Part shown: positions 8,167-16,560 of the stretch, piece after piece
Numbering within the stretch: the stretch's first letter is position 1
How the letters are laid out: every line of letters begins with the position of its first letter
NCBI RefSeq assembly: GCF_017874735.1
Contig: NZ_JAGGLV010000004.1
Span: 124,001 to 188,000, forward strand
Direction: 5' to 3'
DNA from: Paenibacillus silagei
GTDB lineage: Bacteria; Bacillota; Bacilli; Paenibacillales; Paenibacillaceae
Length of the DNA stretch: 64,000 nt
The notes under the pieces: model-generated
The model's database searches: none
Told to the model about the DNA's origin: nothing
The model's input: the letters and a program-made list of their open reading frames with translations, nothing else
Position numbers and translations under genes: made by a program

Positions 8167-10116
8167 TTATTTCACTGTGACCGGCTTCTTCCAAAGTCCC
8201 AGGATCAGCCCGGAAATTACAGAGCCGATCAGCACAGCCAGCAGGAACAGCGCGGCATTGCTGGACAGGAAGGCTACGAACACACCGCCATGCGGTGCGG
8301 GAACATTGAGGTTCCACAACTGGGTAAGTCCGCCGGCTACGGCAGAGCCCAGAATACAGGAGGTGAGCACACGAAGCGGATCAGCCGCAGCGAACGGAAT
8401 GGCCCCTTCGGTGATGAACGACAAGCCCAGCACATAGTTGGTTACACCGGATTTGCGTTCGGTCTCCGTGAATTTATTCTTGAAGAACGAGGTTGCCAGG
8501 GCAATCGCCAGCGGAGGCACCATCCCTCCGGCCATCACTGCTGCCATCATCATTCCGTTTGTATTGCCGCTGGACGTAAACACGCCGATGGCAAAGGTGT
8601 AGGCTGCCTTGTTGAATGGACCGCCCATATCAATGGCCATCATCCCGCCAAGCACCAAGCCCAGCAGAATCTTGTTGCCGGTACCCAGATTGTTAAGCGC
8701 ATCGGTCAGTCCTCCGTTAATCCAGCTGAATAACGGATCGAACAGGAAGAACATAACCGCGCCGGTAATTAGCAAGCTGAATACGGGATAGAGCAGAATC
8801 GGCTTCAGACCGTCCAGTGTGCGCGGCAGGCCGGAGAAGGCTTTGCGGAGCATTACCACTACATAACCAGCCAGGAACCCGGCAGCCAGACCGCCGAGGA
8901 AGCCTGAATTGGAGTTAAGGGCCATCAGACCGCCGACCATACCCGGCATCAGCGCAGGCCGGTCACCGATGCTCATCGCGATAAATCCGGCAAGGATCGG
9001 AATCAGGAAGTGGAAGGCTCCGTCACCGCCGCCGATGCTCTGCAGCAGCTTGACCAGCGCATTGTCGGGACTGGCCACCTGTTCAATCAGGAAGGAGATC
9101 GCCAGCAGAATGCCTCCGCCGACTACGAACGGCAGCATATGCGAGATGCCGTTCATCAGGTCTTTGTAGATTTTGCTTCCAATAGAACCGGACTTCACAG
9201 GTGCTGAGCCTTCTTCATTGCGTCCAGAGCCGCGGTAGATAGGTGCATCTCCTGCAACTGCGATCCGGATCAGCTCCTCTGACTTGCGGATACCGTCGCT
9301 AACCGGACGCTGAAGCACAGGCTTGCCGCTGAAGCGCTCCATCTCCACGTTCTTGTCGGCGGCAACAATGACCCCGCTGGCCCGGGCGATCTCGTCTGCG
9401 GTCAGCACATTCTGCGCACCCTCCGAGCCGTTCGTTTCGACACGGATATTGACCCCCATCTCCTTAGCCTTCTTCTTGAGGGCATCCTCTGCCATGTAGG
9501 TATGGGCAATACCTGTAGGACACGCTGTTACAGCAACAACGAAGCTCTGTGAATCCGGGTTCCCGGTAATGATTCGTGCCGGTTCAGCTTGCGGTGCGGC
9601 TGCCTTAGGAGCAGCCTTCACTGCCGCTGCTTTGGCTTCCGCTTCTGCCTGGGCTTCAGCCTCCGCTTGCTTGGCATCGAATAAGGCGGACACCTCGGCA
9701 GGGGTCTTGGCACTCATAATTTGTTCGATGAATTCGCTTTCAATGAGTAACCTGGACAGTGCAGCGAGTGTCCGCAGGTGCATATTTCCAGCTCCGTCCG
9801 GCGCCGCGATCATGAAGAATAGGTGGGCCGGCGCTTCATCCAGGGAGGCAAAATCAATTCCGGCGCTGCTCTTCGCAAATACCACCGTTGCTTCGCTAAC
9901 GGCCTTGGTCTTGGCATGAGGCATAGCAATGCCTCCGCCAATGCCTGTGCTGGACTGGGCTTCACGCTCCATAATCTTCTCCTTGAACAGCTTCGCATCC
10001 GTGATGCGTCCGCTGGCCGCGAGACTGGCAATCAGCTCGTCAATGGCTCCTTCTTTCGTTGTAGCCTGCAGCTCCATAATCATCGTTTCCTGTATCATTA
10101 AATCTGTAATTTTCAT
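8167..10116 (-). CDS. fruA: fructose-specific PTS enzyme IIABC
   Basis: Membrane permease that imports fructose and phosphorylates it to fructose 1-phosphate. The 649 residues give all three domains in one chain. EIIA has its phospho-histidine at about residue 67 (GGIAMPHAKT). An Ala/Glu-rich linker spans 148-185. EIIB has its phospho-cysteine at about residue 199 (VTACPTGIAHT). EIIC is a long multi-helix domain to the C-terminus. ATG at 10116 is chosen; an in-frame TTG at 10119 is also well spaced from GGGGAG. It is the last gene of fruR-fruK-fruA, 47 bp after fruK, and supplies FruK's substrate. Confidence 0.97.
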   Translation of the reverse strand: MKITDLMIQETMIMELQATTKEGAIDELIASLAASGRITDAKLFKEKIMEREAQSSTGIGGGIAMPHAKTKAVSEATVVFAKSSAGIDFASLDEAPAHLFFMIAAPDGAGNMHLRTLAALSRLLIESEFIEQIMSAKTPAEVSALFDAKQAEAEAQAEAEAKAAAVKAAPKAAAPQAEPARIITGNPDSQSFVVAVTACPTGIAHTYMAEDALKKKAKEMGVNIRVETNGSEGAQNVLTADEIARASGVIVAADKNVEMERFSGKPVLQRPVSDGIRKSEELIRIAVAGDAPIYRGSGRNEEGSAPVKSGSIGSKIYKDLMNGISHMLPFVVGGGILLAISFLIEQVASPDNALVKLLQSIGGGDGAFHFLIPILAGFIAMSIGDRPALMPGMVGGLMALNSNSGFLGGLAAGFLAGYVVVMLRKAFSGLPRTLDGLKPILLYPVFSLLITGAVMFFLFDPLFSWINGGLTDALNNLGTGNKILLGLVLGGMMAIDMGGPFNKAAYTFAIGVFTSSGNTNGMMMAAVMAGGMVPPLAIALATSFFKNKFTETERKSGVTNYVLGLSFITEGAIPFAAADPLRVLTSCILGSAVAGGLTQLWNLNVPAPHGGVFVAFLSSNAALFLLAVLIGSVISGLILGLWKKPVTVK

Positions 10117-10163
10117 CAATTCTCAACTCCCCGAATGTACTTGAACCTGTTAACCTCTGTTAT

Positions 10164-11078
10164 TCATAGCTGAGATATGGCAATAAGCGGACGAAGCTCT
10201 TCAATTAAAACCCGGTCTGCCAGATCATCAGAGAACGCTGTGGCACTTCCTGATGCCACACCGGCACGGAATGCTTCCAGCACATTCCCTGTCAGCGACA
10301 AGGTGCCCACGAATCCGGCAATCATCGAATCTCCCGCACCTACTGAATTCCTAACCTGGCCCTTAGGAGCGCTGGCGTGGTAGACTTCTTGCCCCGTAAT
10401 GAACAATGCACCTTCGCCAGCCATGGAGACCAGTACATGCTTGGCCCCGCCCGTAAGCAGCTTGCGTCCGTAAGTGATAATCTCCTCCCGGGTGCTGATC
10501 TGAACTCCGAACAGCTCTGCCAGCTCATGGTGATTCGGCTTGACCAGCAGCGGTCCCTGGGATAAGGCGTCCTGCAAGGCCTGCCCGGTCGTATCAATAA
10601 CGAACTCCGCACCCTTCTGCTTGATTACTGCAATCAGTTTGCTGTAGAAATCTCCGCCCAGCGAAGGTGGCGTGCTGCCTGACAGAATCACTATGTCACC
10701 CGGCTTCAGGGCTTCCAGCTTGTGCAGCAGTGAAGCCGTCTCGGTCTCCGTAATGACAGGGCCGGCCCCGTTAATCTCCGTCTCCTGGCCAGCTTTAAGC
10801 TTAATATTGATCCGGGTATCGTCCGCAATAGTAACGAATTCGCCGGCTATTCCCTCCTGGCCCAGCCAGGTGTCAATGTAGCCGCCGGTGAAGCCGCCAA
10901 GAAATCCGGTGGCCGTATTCTCGACGCCGAGCTGCTTTAGAACACGGGATACGTTAATCCCTTTCCCTCCGGGCAGCTTCATATCGCGCTTCATCCGGTT
11001 GAGTCCGCCCAGTGTTAGCTCTTCTACCTCCACGATATAATCGACGGAAGGATTGAGTGTCACCGTATAAATCATCAT
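10164..11078 (-). CDS. fruK: 1-phosphofructokinase
   Basis: PfkB-family kinase converting fructose 1-phosphate to fructose 1,6-bisphosphate in the cytosol. 304 residues, normal length. Visible are the N-terminal substrate segment LNPSVDYIVEVEEL, the GGKGINVSRVLKQLG signature and the C-terminal signature with catalytic Asp (VGAGDSMIAGF). Two in-frame ATGs lie at 11078 and 11075 behind GAGGG; either may be used. It is located between fruR and fruA in the same direction, 36 bp from fruR, the standard fructose operon order. Confidence 0.97.
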   Translation of the reverse strand: MMIYTVTLNPSVDYIVEVEELTLGGLNRMKRDMKLPGGKGINVSRVLKQLGVENTATGFLGGFTGGYIDTWLGQEGIAGEFVTIADDTRINIKLKAGQETEINGAGPVITETETASLLHKLEALKPGDIVILSGSTPPSLGGDFYSKLIAVIKQKGAEFVIDTTGQALQDALSQGPLLVKPNHHELAELFGVQISTREEIITYGRKLLTGGAKHVLVSMAGEGALFITGQEVYHASAPKGQVRNSVGAGDSMIAGFVGTLSLTGNVLEAFRAGVASGSATAFSDDLADRVLIEELRPLIAISQL

Positions 11079-11114
11079 TCATCCCTCATTTATAATGTTT
11101 GTCTTCCCATCCCA

Positions 11115-11876
11115 TCACACCAGTGTATAATCCACATCCAGCTTCTCAAGCTGCCTCCGGAAGCTATCCGGAATCCCCGTATCCAAAATGCAGTGGTCCA
11201 TCTCCTGCAGATCCGCAACCTTGCAGAAGGAGATCTGCCCGATCTTGCTATGGTCGGCCAGCAGGATCGTCTGCTTCGCTACCGCGATCATTTTGCGCTT
11301 GGTGGCCGCTTCCAGCATATTCGGCGTCGTAATCCCTTCGCGGATATCCAGCCCGTTGGTGCCGAGGAAGGCCTTATCTACCCGAACCATATCCAGCGAG
11401 CGTTCGGTCATCGGTCCGACAAAAGCCATGGTGTCCGGCCTTAGCATCCCGCCTGTAATAGACACCTCAATATGGCGGCAGTCCTTCAGCTCGTTCAGCG
11501 CCATGATTGAGTTGGTAATGACCTTGAGATTGCGGAACGATTTCAGCGCCCGGGCAATCTGCAGGGTGGTGGTACCTCCGTCAAGGAGAATGGCATCACC
11601 ATCTTCAATCATCTCCACAGCCTTCCCGGCAATCCGCAGCTTCTCTTCCAGGAACCGGTCTTCCTTGTCAGGAACCGCCGCTTCAAAGTTCACACTCTGC
11701 AGGGACACCGCCCCGCCATGCGTACGCTTCAGCAGCCGCGCCTCTTCCAGCTCCTTGAGGTCCCTGCGGATGGTGGATTCAGAGACGGACAGCTCCTGGC
11801 CCAGCTCCTGAACCGAAGCTCTTGTATGCTTCTCGACAAACAGCAGAATCATCCGTTTGCGTTCTTCTTCAAACAT
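11115..11876 (-). CDS. fruR: DeoR family repressor of the fructose operon
   Basis: 253-residue DeoR regulator. The N-terminal helix-turn-helix is VQELGQELSVSESTIRRDLKELEE, and the C-terminal sugar-phosphate sensing domain carries VITNSIMALNEL and GTNGLDIREGITTPN. By family knowledge fructose 1-phosphate is the expected inducer. ATG at 11876 is chosen because AAGGAG lies eight bases upstream; an in-frame GTG at 11885 would overlap the ribosome binding site. First gene of the operon, so it is probably autoregulated. The promoter region carries a cre-like site and repeated CAyTTGTG motifs. Confidence 0.94.
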   Translation of the reverse strand: MFEEERKRMILLFVEKHTRASVQELGQELSVSESTIRRDLKELEEARLLKRTHGGAVSLQSVNFEAAVPDKEDRFLEEKLRIAGKAVEMIEDGDAILLDGGTTTLQIARALKSFRNLKVITNSIMALNELKDCRHIEVSITGGMLRPDTMAFVGPMTERSLDMVRVDKAFLGTNGLDIREGITTPNMLEAATKRKMIAVAKQTILLADHSKIGQISFCKVADLQEMDHCILDTGIPDSFRRQLEKLDVDYTLV

Positions 11877-11967
11877 GCAGCTCACTCCTTAGGATGTGCA
11901 GCTACCCGCTGCCGGATTCCTATATATACAGTAACTACTGAATTGAAAGATAAGATGACTGGATTCA

Positions 11968-12004
11968 AATCACTTGTGACTGATGTTGATCATTTGTGCT
12001 CATT
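11968..12004. promoter_or_regulatory. candidate FruR operator repeats
   Basis: Between the predicted start site and fruR, ATCACTTGTGAC and ATCATTTGTGCT recur 20 bp apart (two helical turns), with a related TCATTTATGA beside them. Tandem sites with helical spacing fit DeoR-type operators. Inference. Confidence 0.45.
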
Positions 12005-12008
12005 TATG

Positions 12009-12037
12009 ATTGTAACAGCGTTTTCATGAACTGTAAA
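12009..12037 (-). promoter_or_regulatory. fruRKA promoter with embedded cre-like site
   Basis: On the minus strand TTTACA (12037-12032), 17-nt spacer and TACAAT (12014-12009). The spacer carries TGAAAACGCTGTTA (12026-12013), which fits the catabolite-responsive element consensus except at one position. CcpA binding there would block RNA polymerase, as expected for a fructose operon. Confidence 0.7.
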
Positions 12038-12264
12038 GAGGCTTTCTCTGCTTATTTTTCGCCATAAAATCATGAGTTTAACCCTAACTTTCCAGCCGGA
12101 TACACTATTGCTGTAAGAATTGGCGTATGCTCTGCTCATTTATGCTCATTTCAGCCTTGTAACTATATCATCCGGTGCGGCAAATTACCTCCCGATTGCC
12201 CATTTCACAATGGCAGCGAGCGACATATTTATATTACATATGGGGAAAAGCGGGTGAACAGGAG

Positions 12265-12582
12265 ATGGCCTATTACAATAACAACGGATATGGCAGCGCG
12301 GGCGGTAACGGCGGTAATGGCAGTAGCAGCGGCATTAACGGCCACGGAGGGGGCGGCAGTGACGGCCCAGTAGAAACCGAGGAGCTCAGTGCAGAGGATT
12401 ATGCGATTATTGCCGCCGGCTTCGGCGTGCTCGGGGAACTGTTTGCTTTTTTCTCTCTGGTAAAAGCCAAGCAGGTGACCAAGGAAACTGGCGGGAAGGT
12501 AGCTACAGACATCGACCCGGTGCTGTTCGTACAGAACCGCAAAAAAAAAGCAGCCAGACGAAAGTCCCGCCGGCTGCGTTGA
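12265..12582 (+). CDS. small glycine-rich protein with one hydrophobic segment
   Basis: 105 residues: a Gly/Ser/Asn-rich N-terminus (MAYYNNNGYGSAGGNGGNG), then an acidic stretch (VETEELSAEDY), one hydrophobic helix (YAIIAAGFGVLGELFAFFSLV) and a very basic tail rich in Lys and Arg. I do not recognise a family. ATG at 12265 lies directly against GGAG, so the start is uncertain; an upstream GTG at 12175 has no ribosome binding site. The last 14 codons overlap the terminator of the convergent gene on the other strand, and the terminator T-tract encodes the lysines of the tail. Confidence 0.6.
   Translation: MAYYNNNGYGSAGGNGGNGSSSGINGHGGGGSDGPVETEELSAEDYAIIAAGFGVLGELFAFFSLVKAKQVTKETGGKVATDIDPVLFVQNRKKKAARRKSRRLR
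12541..12578 (-). terminator. terminator of the YflT-like gene, inside a convergent CDS
   Basis: On the minus strand GCAGCCGG..CTGGCTGC followed by nine T. It lies within the 3' coding end of the plus-strand Gly-rich gene. Confidence 0.8.
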
Positions 12583-12608
12583 TCCCTTATATTTTCCGAA
12601 TCCATCAC

Positions 12609-13076
12609 TTACTTCAAAGGAATGACCTCATGCTTCGCAAATATGACCTGCACCTTCTCCCTCAGCTCCTCTTCGGGCAGAAGGACAATGACAATAATAT
12701 GCTCCAGATCAGCATGCTCCGCATACGCCTCCGCGTCATCTTGCGGAATCCCCATTCCGATCAGGCTGACCGCAAGACCATCTGTCTCCAGATCCGCCCC
12801 CGCGAGCTTGCGGGCTGCCGGACCTGCTGCGACCGCAGAATCCGCGACCATATCCAGGCCTACCCCAAGCCCGCGGGCTGTACCGTACAATCCATTATTC
12901 CCCTGCCCCGTCTCCACATCTCCAATCGCGGCATCCTTGCTGATGATCTCCAGCGTGTTCTTCTGCTTCGTGACAGCAGAGATATGCTTCGCCTTGATCC
13001 CATTCTTCTTCAATTCTTCGATCGCCAGCACCGCATCACTCCGGTGTCCAAAAATCCCCAATACCAATGTTGGCAT
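12609..13076 (-). CDS. YflT-like general stress protein
   Basis: 155-residue soluble protein starting MPTLVLGIFGHRSDAVLAIEEL, with a Gly/Ala-rich middle (GLYGTARGLGVGLDMVADSAVAAGPAARKLAG) and a second conserved segment (GMGIPQDDAEAYAEHADLEHIIVIV). This pattern resembles the YflT / 17M general stress family, whose biochemical role is unknown. The start follows GGAGGGATGCCGC. It is convergent with the Gly-rich gene and divergent from the AI-2E family permease. No stress promoter could be assigned with confidence. Confidence 0.75.
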   Translation of the reverse strand: MPTLVLGIFGHRSDAVLAIEELKKNGIKAKHISAVTKQKNTLEIISKDAAIGDVETGQGNNGLYGTARGLGVGLDMVADSAVAAGPAARKLAGADLETDGLAVSLIGMGIPQDDAEAYAEHADLEHIIVIVLLPEEELREKVQVIFAKHEVIPLK

Positions 13077-13100
13077 GCGGCATCCCTCCTATTACTGCTG

Positions 13101-13142
13101 CTGCAATATTACCACTCTGCTACTGCGATATTACCACTCTGC
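13101..13142. repeat. 20-nt direct repeat upstream of the AI-2E family gene
   Basis: CTGCAATATTACCACTCTGC at 13101-13120 is repeated with one change at 13123-13142 (period 22 bp) in the divergent intergenic region. Confidence 0.6.
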
Positions 13143-13260
13143 CTGTGGCTTGAATCCCGCATGTGGCGGCGGCTCCCGGTCAGGCCTGAATCAATCTCTT
13201 CTAATTGGGTTATAAAGATACGTATACATAAACATAACTTAAGAGATAGGGGGGGCTGCT

Positions 13261-14397
13261 GTGCTTCAAAGCAAGTATTTTCGGACCTGCCTGGCCATTA
13301 TCGCCTTTTTGACGATTCTGTACCTGGGCTCGAAGGTCATTTTTCTGTTCACACCGCTGGTATCTATCATTCAACTGCTGCTCGTACCCATGATGCTGTC
13401 GGGCTTTATGTATTACCTTCTGCGGCCGATTGTCAACTATCTGGGGACCAAAAATGTTAACCGCGGGTTGTCCGTCCTGCTGATTTATCTTGTGTTTACC
13501 GGACTGTTCGTCTTATTCTGGGTGCTGGTCTGGCCTACACTGCGCGAGCAAATCCAGAACTTCATTGACAATACGCCTTATCTGGTCGAGGGTATACAGA
13601 ATCAGTTCAACAAGCTCCAGAATGATCCGTCGTTCTCCCGCTTCTTCAAGGGTGACACGGATGTGACCACACGCCTGACGGAGTATGTGAACAGTGCCAT
13701 TAATTGGGTGACCAATTCGATGTCCAACCTGATCACAGTGATCTCCAGTATTGTCGTGGTTATCGCTACCCTGCCGATCATTCTCTATTACATGCTGAAG
13801 GACGGGCACAAGCTGTCCCCGATTCTTCAGGGCCTGATTCCGAGAAAGTACCGCAAGGAAGGCCAGGAGATGTTCAAGGATATTGACTCTGCACTCAGCG
13901 GCTTCATCGTTACACGTGTCCTGCTTAATGTGGTGCTGGGCATCTTGCTATACATCGGATTTTTGCTGATCGGCCTGCCTTATTCTCTGCTGCTCGCCGT
14001 GATCTCCATCCCGCTGAATTTCATTCCCTATGTGGGCTCGCTGCTGGCGGCGGTTCCGGTTGTTATCGTGGGGTTCATAGAATCGCCTTCTATGGCTATC
14101 TGGTCAGCGGTCGTCATTCTGATCGCGCAGCAGATTCAGGATAACGTGCTGTCACCGGTCATCTATGGCAAGTCGCTGGATGTTCACCCGTTGACAACAG
14201 TGCTGCTTGTACTTGTGGGGGGCGACTTCTATGGACTGATCGGCGTCCTCATTGCGCTTCCGGTCTATATGATTATCAAAATCATCTTCCTGCGCATTTA
14301 CGAGATCATTATCGCCGAACGGGTGGATCAACCCGTACCCGAGCCAAGTGCTCCGCCGGGGATTGAGATTGAGATCGTCAAGGACGATAAGGTATAG
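13261..14397 (+). CDS. AI-2E family transporter (PerM-type permease)
   Basis: 378-residue multi-helix membrane protein of the AI-2E/PerM superfamily. About eight helices are visible, starting with TCLAIIAFLTILYLGSKVIFLF, with a large amphipathic insert (residues about 85-150) and the family segment LPIILYYMLKDGHKL. The C-terminal half carries the conserved GLPYSLLLAVISIPLNFIPYVGSLLAAVP and GKSLDVHPLTTVLLVLVGGDFYGLIGVLIALP. Members export diverse solutes or ions; the name does not prove autoinducer transport. GTG start at 13261 follows AGGGGGG. Monocistronic, ending in a short hairpin. Confidence 0.9.
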   Translation: MLQSKYFRTCLAIIAFLTILYLGSKVIFLFTPLVSIIQLLLVPMMLSGFMYYLLRPIVNYLGTKNVNRGLSVLLIYLVFTGLFVLFWVLVWPTLREQIQNFIDNTPYLVEGIQNQFNKLQNDPSFSRFFKGDTDVTTRLTEYVNSAINWVTNSMSNLITVISSIVVVIATLPIILYYMLKDGHKLSPILQGLIPRKYRKEGQEMFKDIDSALSGFIVTRVLLNVVLGILLYIGFLLIGLPYSLLLAVISIPLNFIPYVGSLLAAVPVVIVGFIESPSMAIWSAVVILIAQQIQDNVLSPVIYGKSLDVHPLTTVLLVLVGGDFYGLIGVLIALPVYMIIKIIFLRIYEIIIAERVDQPVPEPSAPPGIEIEIVKDDKV

Positions 14398-14405
14398 TAA
14401 AACAA

Positions 14406-14424
14406 CCCCACAAAGTGGGGCTTT
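14406..14424 (+). terminator. short terminator-like hairpin after the AI-2E family gene
   Basis: CCCCAC-AAA-GTGGGG followed by CTTT; six-pair stem with a weak T run, so possibly a partial terminator. Confidence 0.5.
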
Positions 14425-14457
14425 AGCGTAGGTGATAACTCAGGTACTTTGCGGGGG

Positions 14458-14483
14458 CCCCAAAACATATAAATTCTTATCTT
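14458..14483. repeat. 26-nt dispersed motif, copy 2
   Basis: Identical to 6391-6416 and, like it, next to the terminator of a minus-strand gene in a convergent junction. Confidence 0.7.
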
Positions 14484-14487
14484 GTAA

Positions 14488-14532
14488 TAAAAAGCCCTCC
14501 GGCGCTGATGATCTCCGCGCCGGAGGGCTTTT
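14488..14532. terminator. bidirectional terminator
   Basis: AAAAGCCCTCCGGCGC and GCGCCGGAGGGCTTTT form a perfect long stem with A and T tracts on the two sides, so it can end transcription from both convergent genes. Confidence 0.93.
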
Positions 14533-14561
14533 CAATGTACATGCTTGAATGTATCCAGACT

Positions 14562-14966
14562 TTAGCCCCGCAGCGAGCGGACCACGAAAGTGTGGTTGCC
14601 CTTAGGCAGGTTTTGCCCGCCATGCAGCGTCACGGAGCCTTTGGTATGTGCGATGATCGTCGCATTGAATGCCACCAGCTGGTCCCCTTTCCAGACAGTA
14701 ACCGCTGATTTGAAATAGACGGCATTATCAAACTGCAGACGTTCTCTCATGATATATCCGACCGAATGGAGAACCGGGGGCAAAGCCCTCTCTTTGGGAG
14801 CCAGAGCTTTGATGTACACAATATCGCGGAAAGGGACGGCAATCTCCTGATGCCCAATGACAGCTACCGAAGCTGCAAGATCCCATCTGCGCAGAACGCC
14901 TTTCATGATCGTATATGGCTGCTCGCCGCAGTACATAATGACCGGTCTGCCAACCCAATGCTTCAT
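14562..14966 (-). CDS. hypothetical protein, small beta-rich
   Basis: 134-residue protein that I do not recognise. It begins MKHWVGRPVIMYCGEQPYTIMKG and continues with alternating hydrophobic strands (AVIGHQEIAVPFRDIVYIKAL; NAVYFKSAVTVWKGDQLVAF). It has no signal peptide or membrane helix. The pattern suggests a small beta-barrel, but no fold can be assigned. The start at 14966 follows GAAGGGCG. It lies 31 bp after ung on the same strand, so the two may be co-transcribed. Confidence 0.65.
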   Translation of the reverse strand: MKHWVGRPVIMYCGEQPYTIMKGVLRRWDLAASVAVIGHQEIAVPFRDIVYIKALAPKERALPPVLHSVGYIMRERLQFDNAVYFKSAVTVWKGDQLVAFNATIIAHTKGSVTLHGGQNLPKGNHTFVVRSLRG

Positions 14967-14997
14967 GGCTCCACGCCCTTCCCTGTGCCTGAACTAC

Positions 14998-15666
14998 TTA
15001 TACCTTCGGTATGGACCAGTCTATGCCCTTAAGCCCATGCTGCTCCAGATACTGGTTGGCCTGAGAGAACGGGCGGCTGCCGAGAAATCCCCGGTGTGCA
15101 GAGAACGGGCTCGGATGCGGAGACTGGATCACCTTATGCCTGCTGCGGTCAACTACCGCGCCCTTGAGCTGGGCATGACTGCCCCACAGGATGAACACCA
15201 TCGGTTCTGTACGCTCGTTCAGCTTCTCCATAATAGCATCCGTGAAGGTCTCCCAGCCCAGCCCCTTATGCGAATTCGGCTGGCCCTCGCGTACTGTCAG
15301 GACGGCATTAAGCATCAGCACGCCCTCTTCCGCCCAGTGCAGCAGCGATCCGTGGCCCGGCACCTCTATACCGAGATCACTGTGCAGCTCAGCGTAGATA
15401 TTGCGCAGCGACGGCGGAATCCTTACACCCGGCTCTACCGAGAAGCTAAGGCCATGGGCCTGTCCTGCGCCGTGATAGGGGTCCTGTCCGAGAATCACTA
15501 CCCGGGTCTTGCTGTAAGGCGTCAGCTTCAGCGCCGAGAACAGCTTGTCCTTCGGGGGGTAGACTGTATACTGCTTATACTCGCGTGCCAGGGCATAGCG
15601 CAATTCCTCAAAGTAAGGCTTCTGCGTCTCTTCCTGCAGCACTTCATCCCAATCGTTGCCAAACAT
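14998..15666 (-). CDS. ung: uracil-DNA glycosylase (family 1)
   Basis: Removes uracil from DNA at the first step of base excision repair. 222 residues, normal length. All motifs are present: the water-activating loop VVILGQDPYHGAGQAHGLSFSV (Asp at about residue 62), the uracil-recognition segment LLMLNAVLTVREGQPNSHKGLGWE, and the minor-groove leucine loop HPSPFSAHRGFLGSRPF with the catalytic His. The start follows GGGAGGAGAACCGA. The unknown gene downstream may share its transcript; RNase H lies upstream on the same strand. Confidence 0.97.
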   Translation of the reverse strand: MFGNDWDEVLQEETQKPYFEELRYALAREYKQYTVYPPKDKLFSALKLTPYSKTRVVILGQDPYHGAGQAHGLSFSVEPGVRIPPSLRNIYAELHSDLGIEVPGHGSLLHWAEEGVLMLNAVLTVREGQPNSHKGLGWETFTDAIMEKLNERTEPMVFILWGSHAQLKGAVVDRSRHKVIQSPHPSPFSAHRGFLGSRPFSQANQYLEQHGLKGIDWSIPKV

Positions 15667-15737
15667 TCGGTTCTCCTCCCAATTCCCCTGCTATTAGTAT
15701 TGTTTCATTACCTGTTATTAACCAGAATAACAGGAAC

Positions 15738-16403
15738 TTATTTGCGGCCATAGTCCGCCTTGATCTCGCCCCATGACTTCGTCTGCCATTTCAGCACCTT
15801 GTTGTCATAAGTATGGCTGCGCAGCCAGCTCTCCGCCCGGTCAATCAGCTGCCAGATCTCCTCTGTAGAGGCATCTCGGGGCAAGGTCGTGGCCACCTTT
15901 TTCTGCTTGACCCATTTCATTGCATTGACAGAATCACTATAGACCGTCTTGCTGCTGCCTTCCTGCTTAAGATGAGCCAGCGCATGCACAATCGCCAGGA
16001 ACTCTCCAAGGTTATTAGTCCCTTTGCGGATCGGACCGCAGGAGAAAATCACATCCCCGGTCTGGGTATCTACGCCTTTGTATTCGACCGGTCCGGGATT
16101 CCCCCGGGTGCCTACATCCACGGAGATGCTGTCATAATCAATCTCCTCAGATGTCTCCACGCCAGCACTCCTGCTCCAGGACTTGCCTGATTTGCTTGTG
16201 CCGGACGCCCCTGAAGCTGCCGCACCGGTTCCCCAGTTGCCCTTCCAGCCTGCCTTGAAGGCTGTCTCAGCCGCCGACTTGCTCTCATAAGACTTATATT
16301 TCGCTCCGGTATAATGATCCGTCTGCGCCTGGCATTCCGCCCATGTATTGTAGACTCCAGGCTGCTTGCCTTCCCATACAACGTAGTATTTCTGCTTAGC
16401 CAT
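15738..16403 (-). CDS. ribonuclease H with N-terminal hybrid-binding (viroplasmin) domain
   Basis: 221-residue protein with two domains. Residues 1-45 form an RNase H1-type hybrid-binding module (KYYVVWEGKQPGVYNTWAEC, YKSYESKSAAETAF). A Gly/Ser/Ala linker leads to a C-terminal RNase H fold with acidic residues in SVDVGTRGNPGPVEYKGV, NNLGEFLAIVHAL and VYSDSVNAMKWVKQK. Such enzymes cleave RNA in RNA:DNA hybrids. ATG at 16403 is chosen because GGAGGGAG lies upstream and the protein begins as homologues do; the reading frame stays open further upstream. Confidence 0.9.
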   Translation of the reverse strand: MAKQKYYVVWEGKQPGVYNTWAECQAQTDHYTGAKYKSYESKSAAETAFKAGWKGNWGTGAAASGASGTSKSGKSWSRSAGVETSEEIDYDSISVDVGTRGNPGPVEYKGVDTQTGDVIFSCGPIRKGTNNLGEFLAIVHALAHLKQEGSSKTVYSDSVNAMKWVKQKKVATTLPRDASTEEIWQLIDRAESWLRSHTYDNKVLKWQTKSWGEIKADYGRK

Positions 16404-16560
16404 TCCTGTTGCTCCCTCCTGCCGGTGTAACCTTATCCAGAAATCTATTGTAATGCATACCGCGTTCATATTGAAGCCTGAACACACTCACACGCCTGCT
16501 GCCAGCCCGAATATCTATTTGGATAAATACCGGCAGGCGCGTTCATACTAATACGGCAGC

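Noticed and set aside
12175..12264. Upstream extension of the Gly-rich protein from GTG at 12175
   Set aside because: No ribosome binding site and composition unlike the rest; ATG at 12265 is more likely despite its tight spacing.
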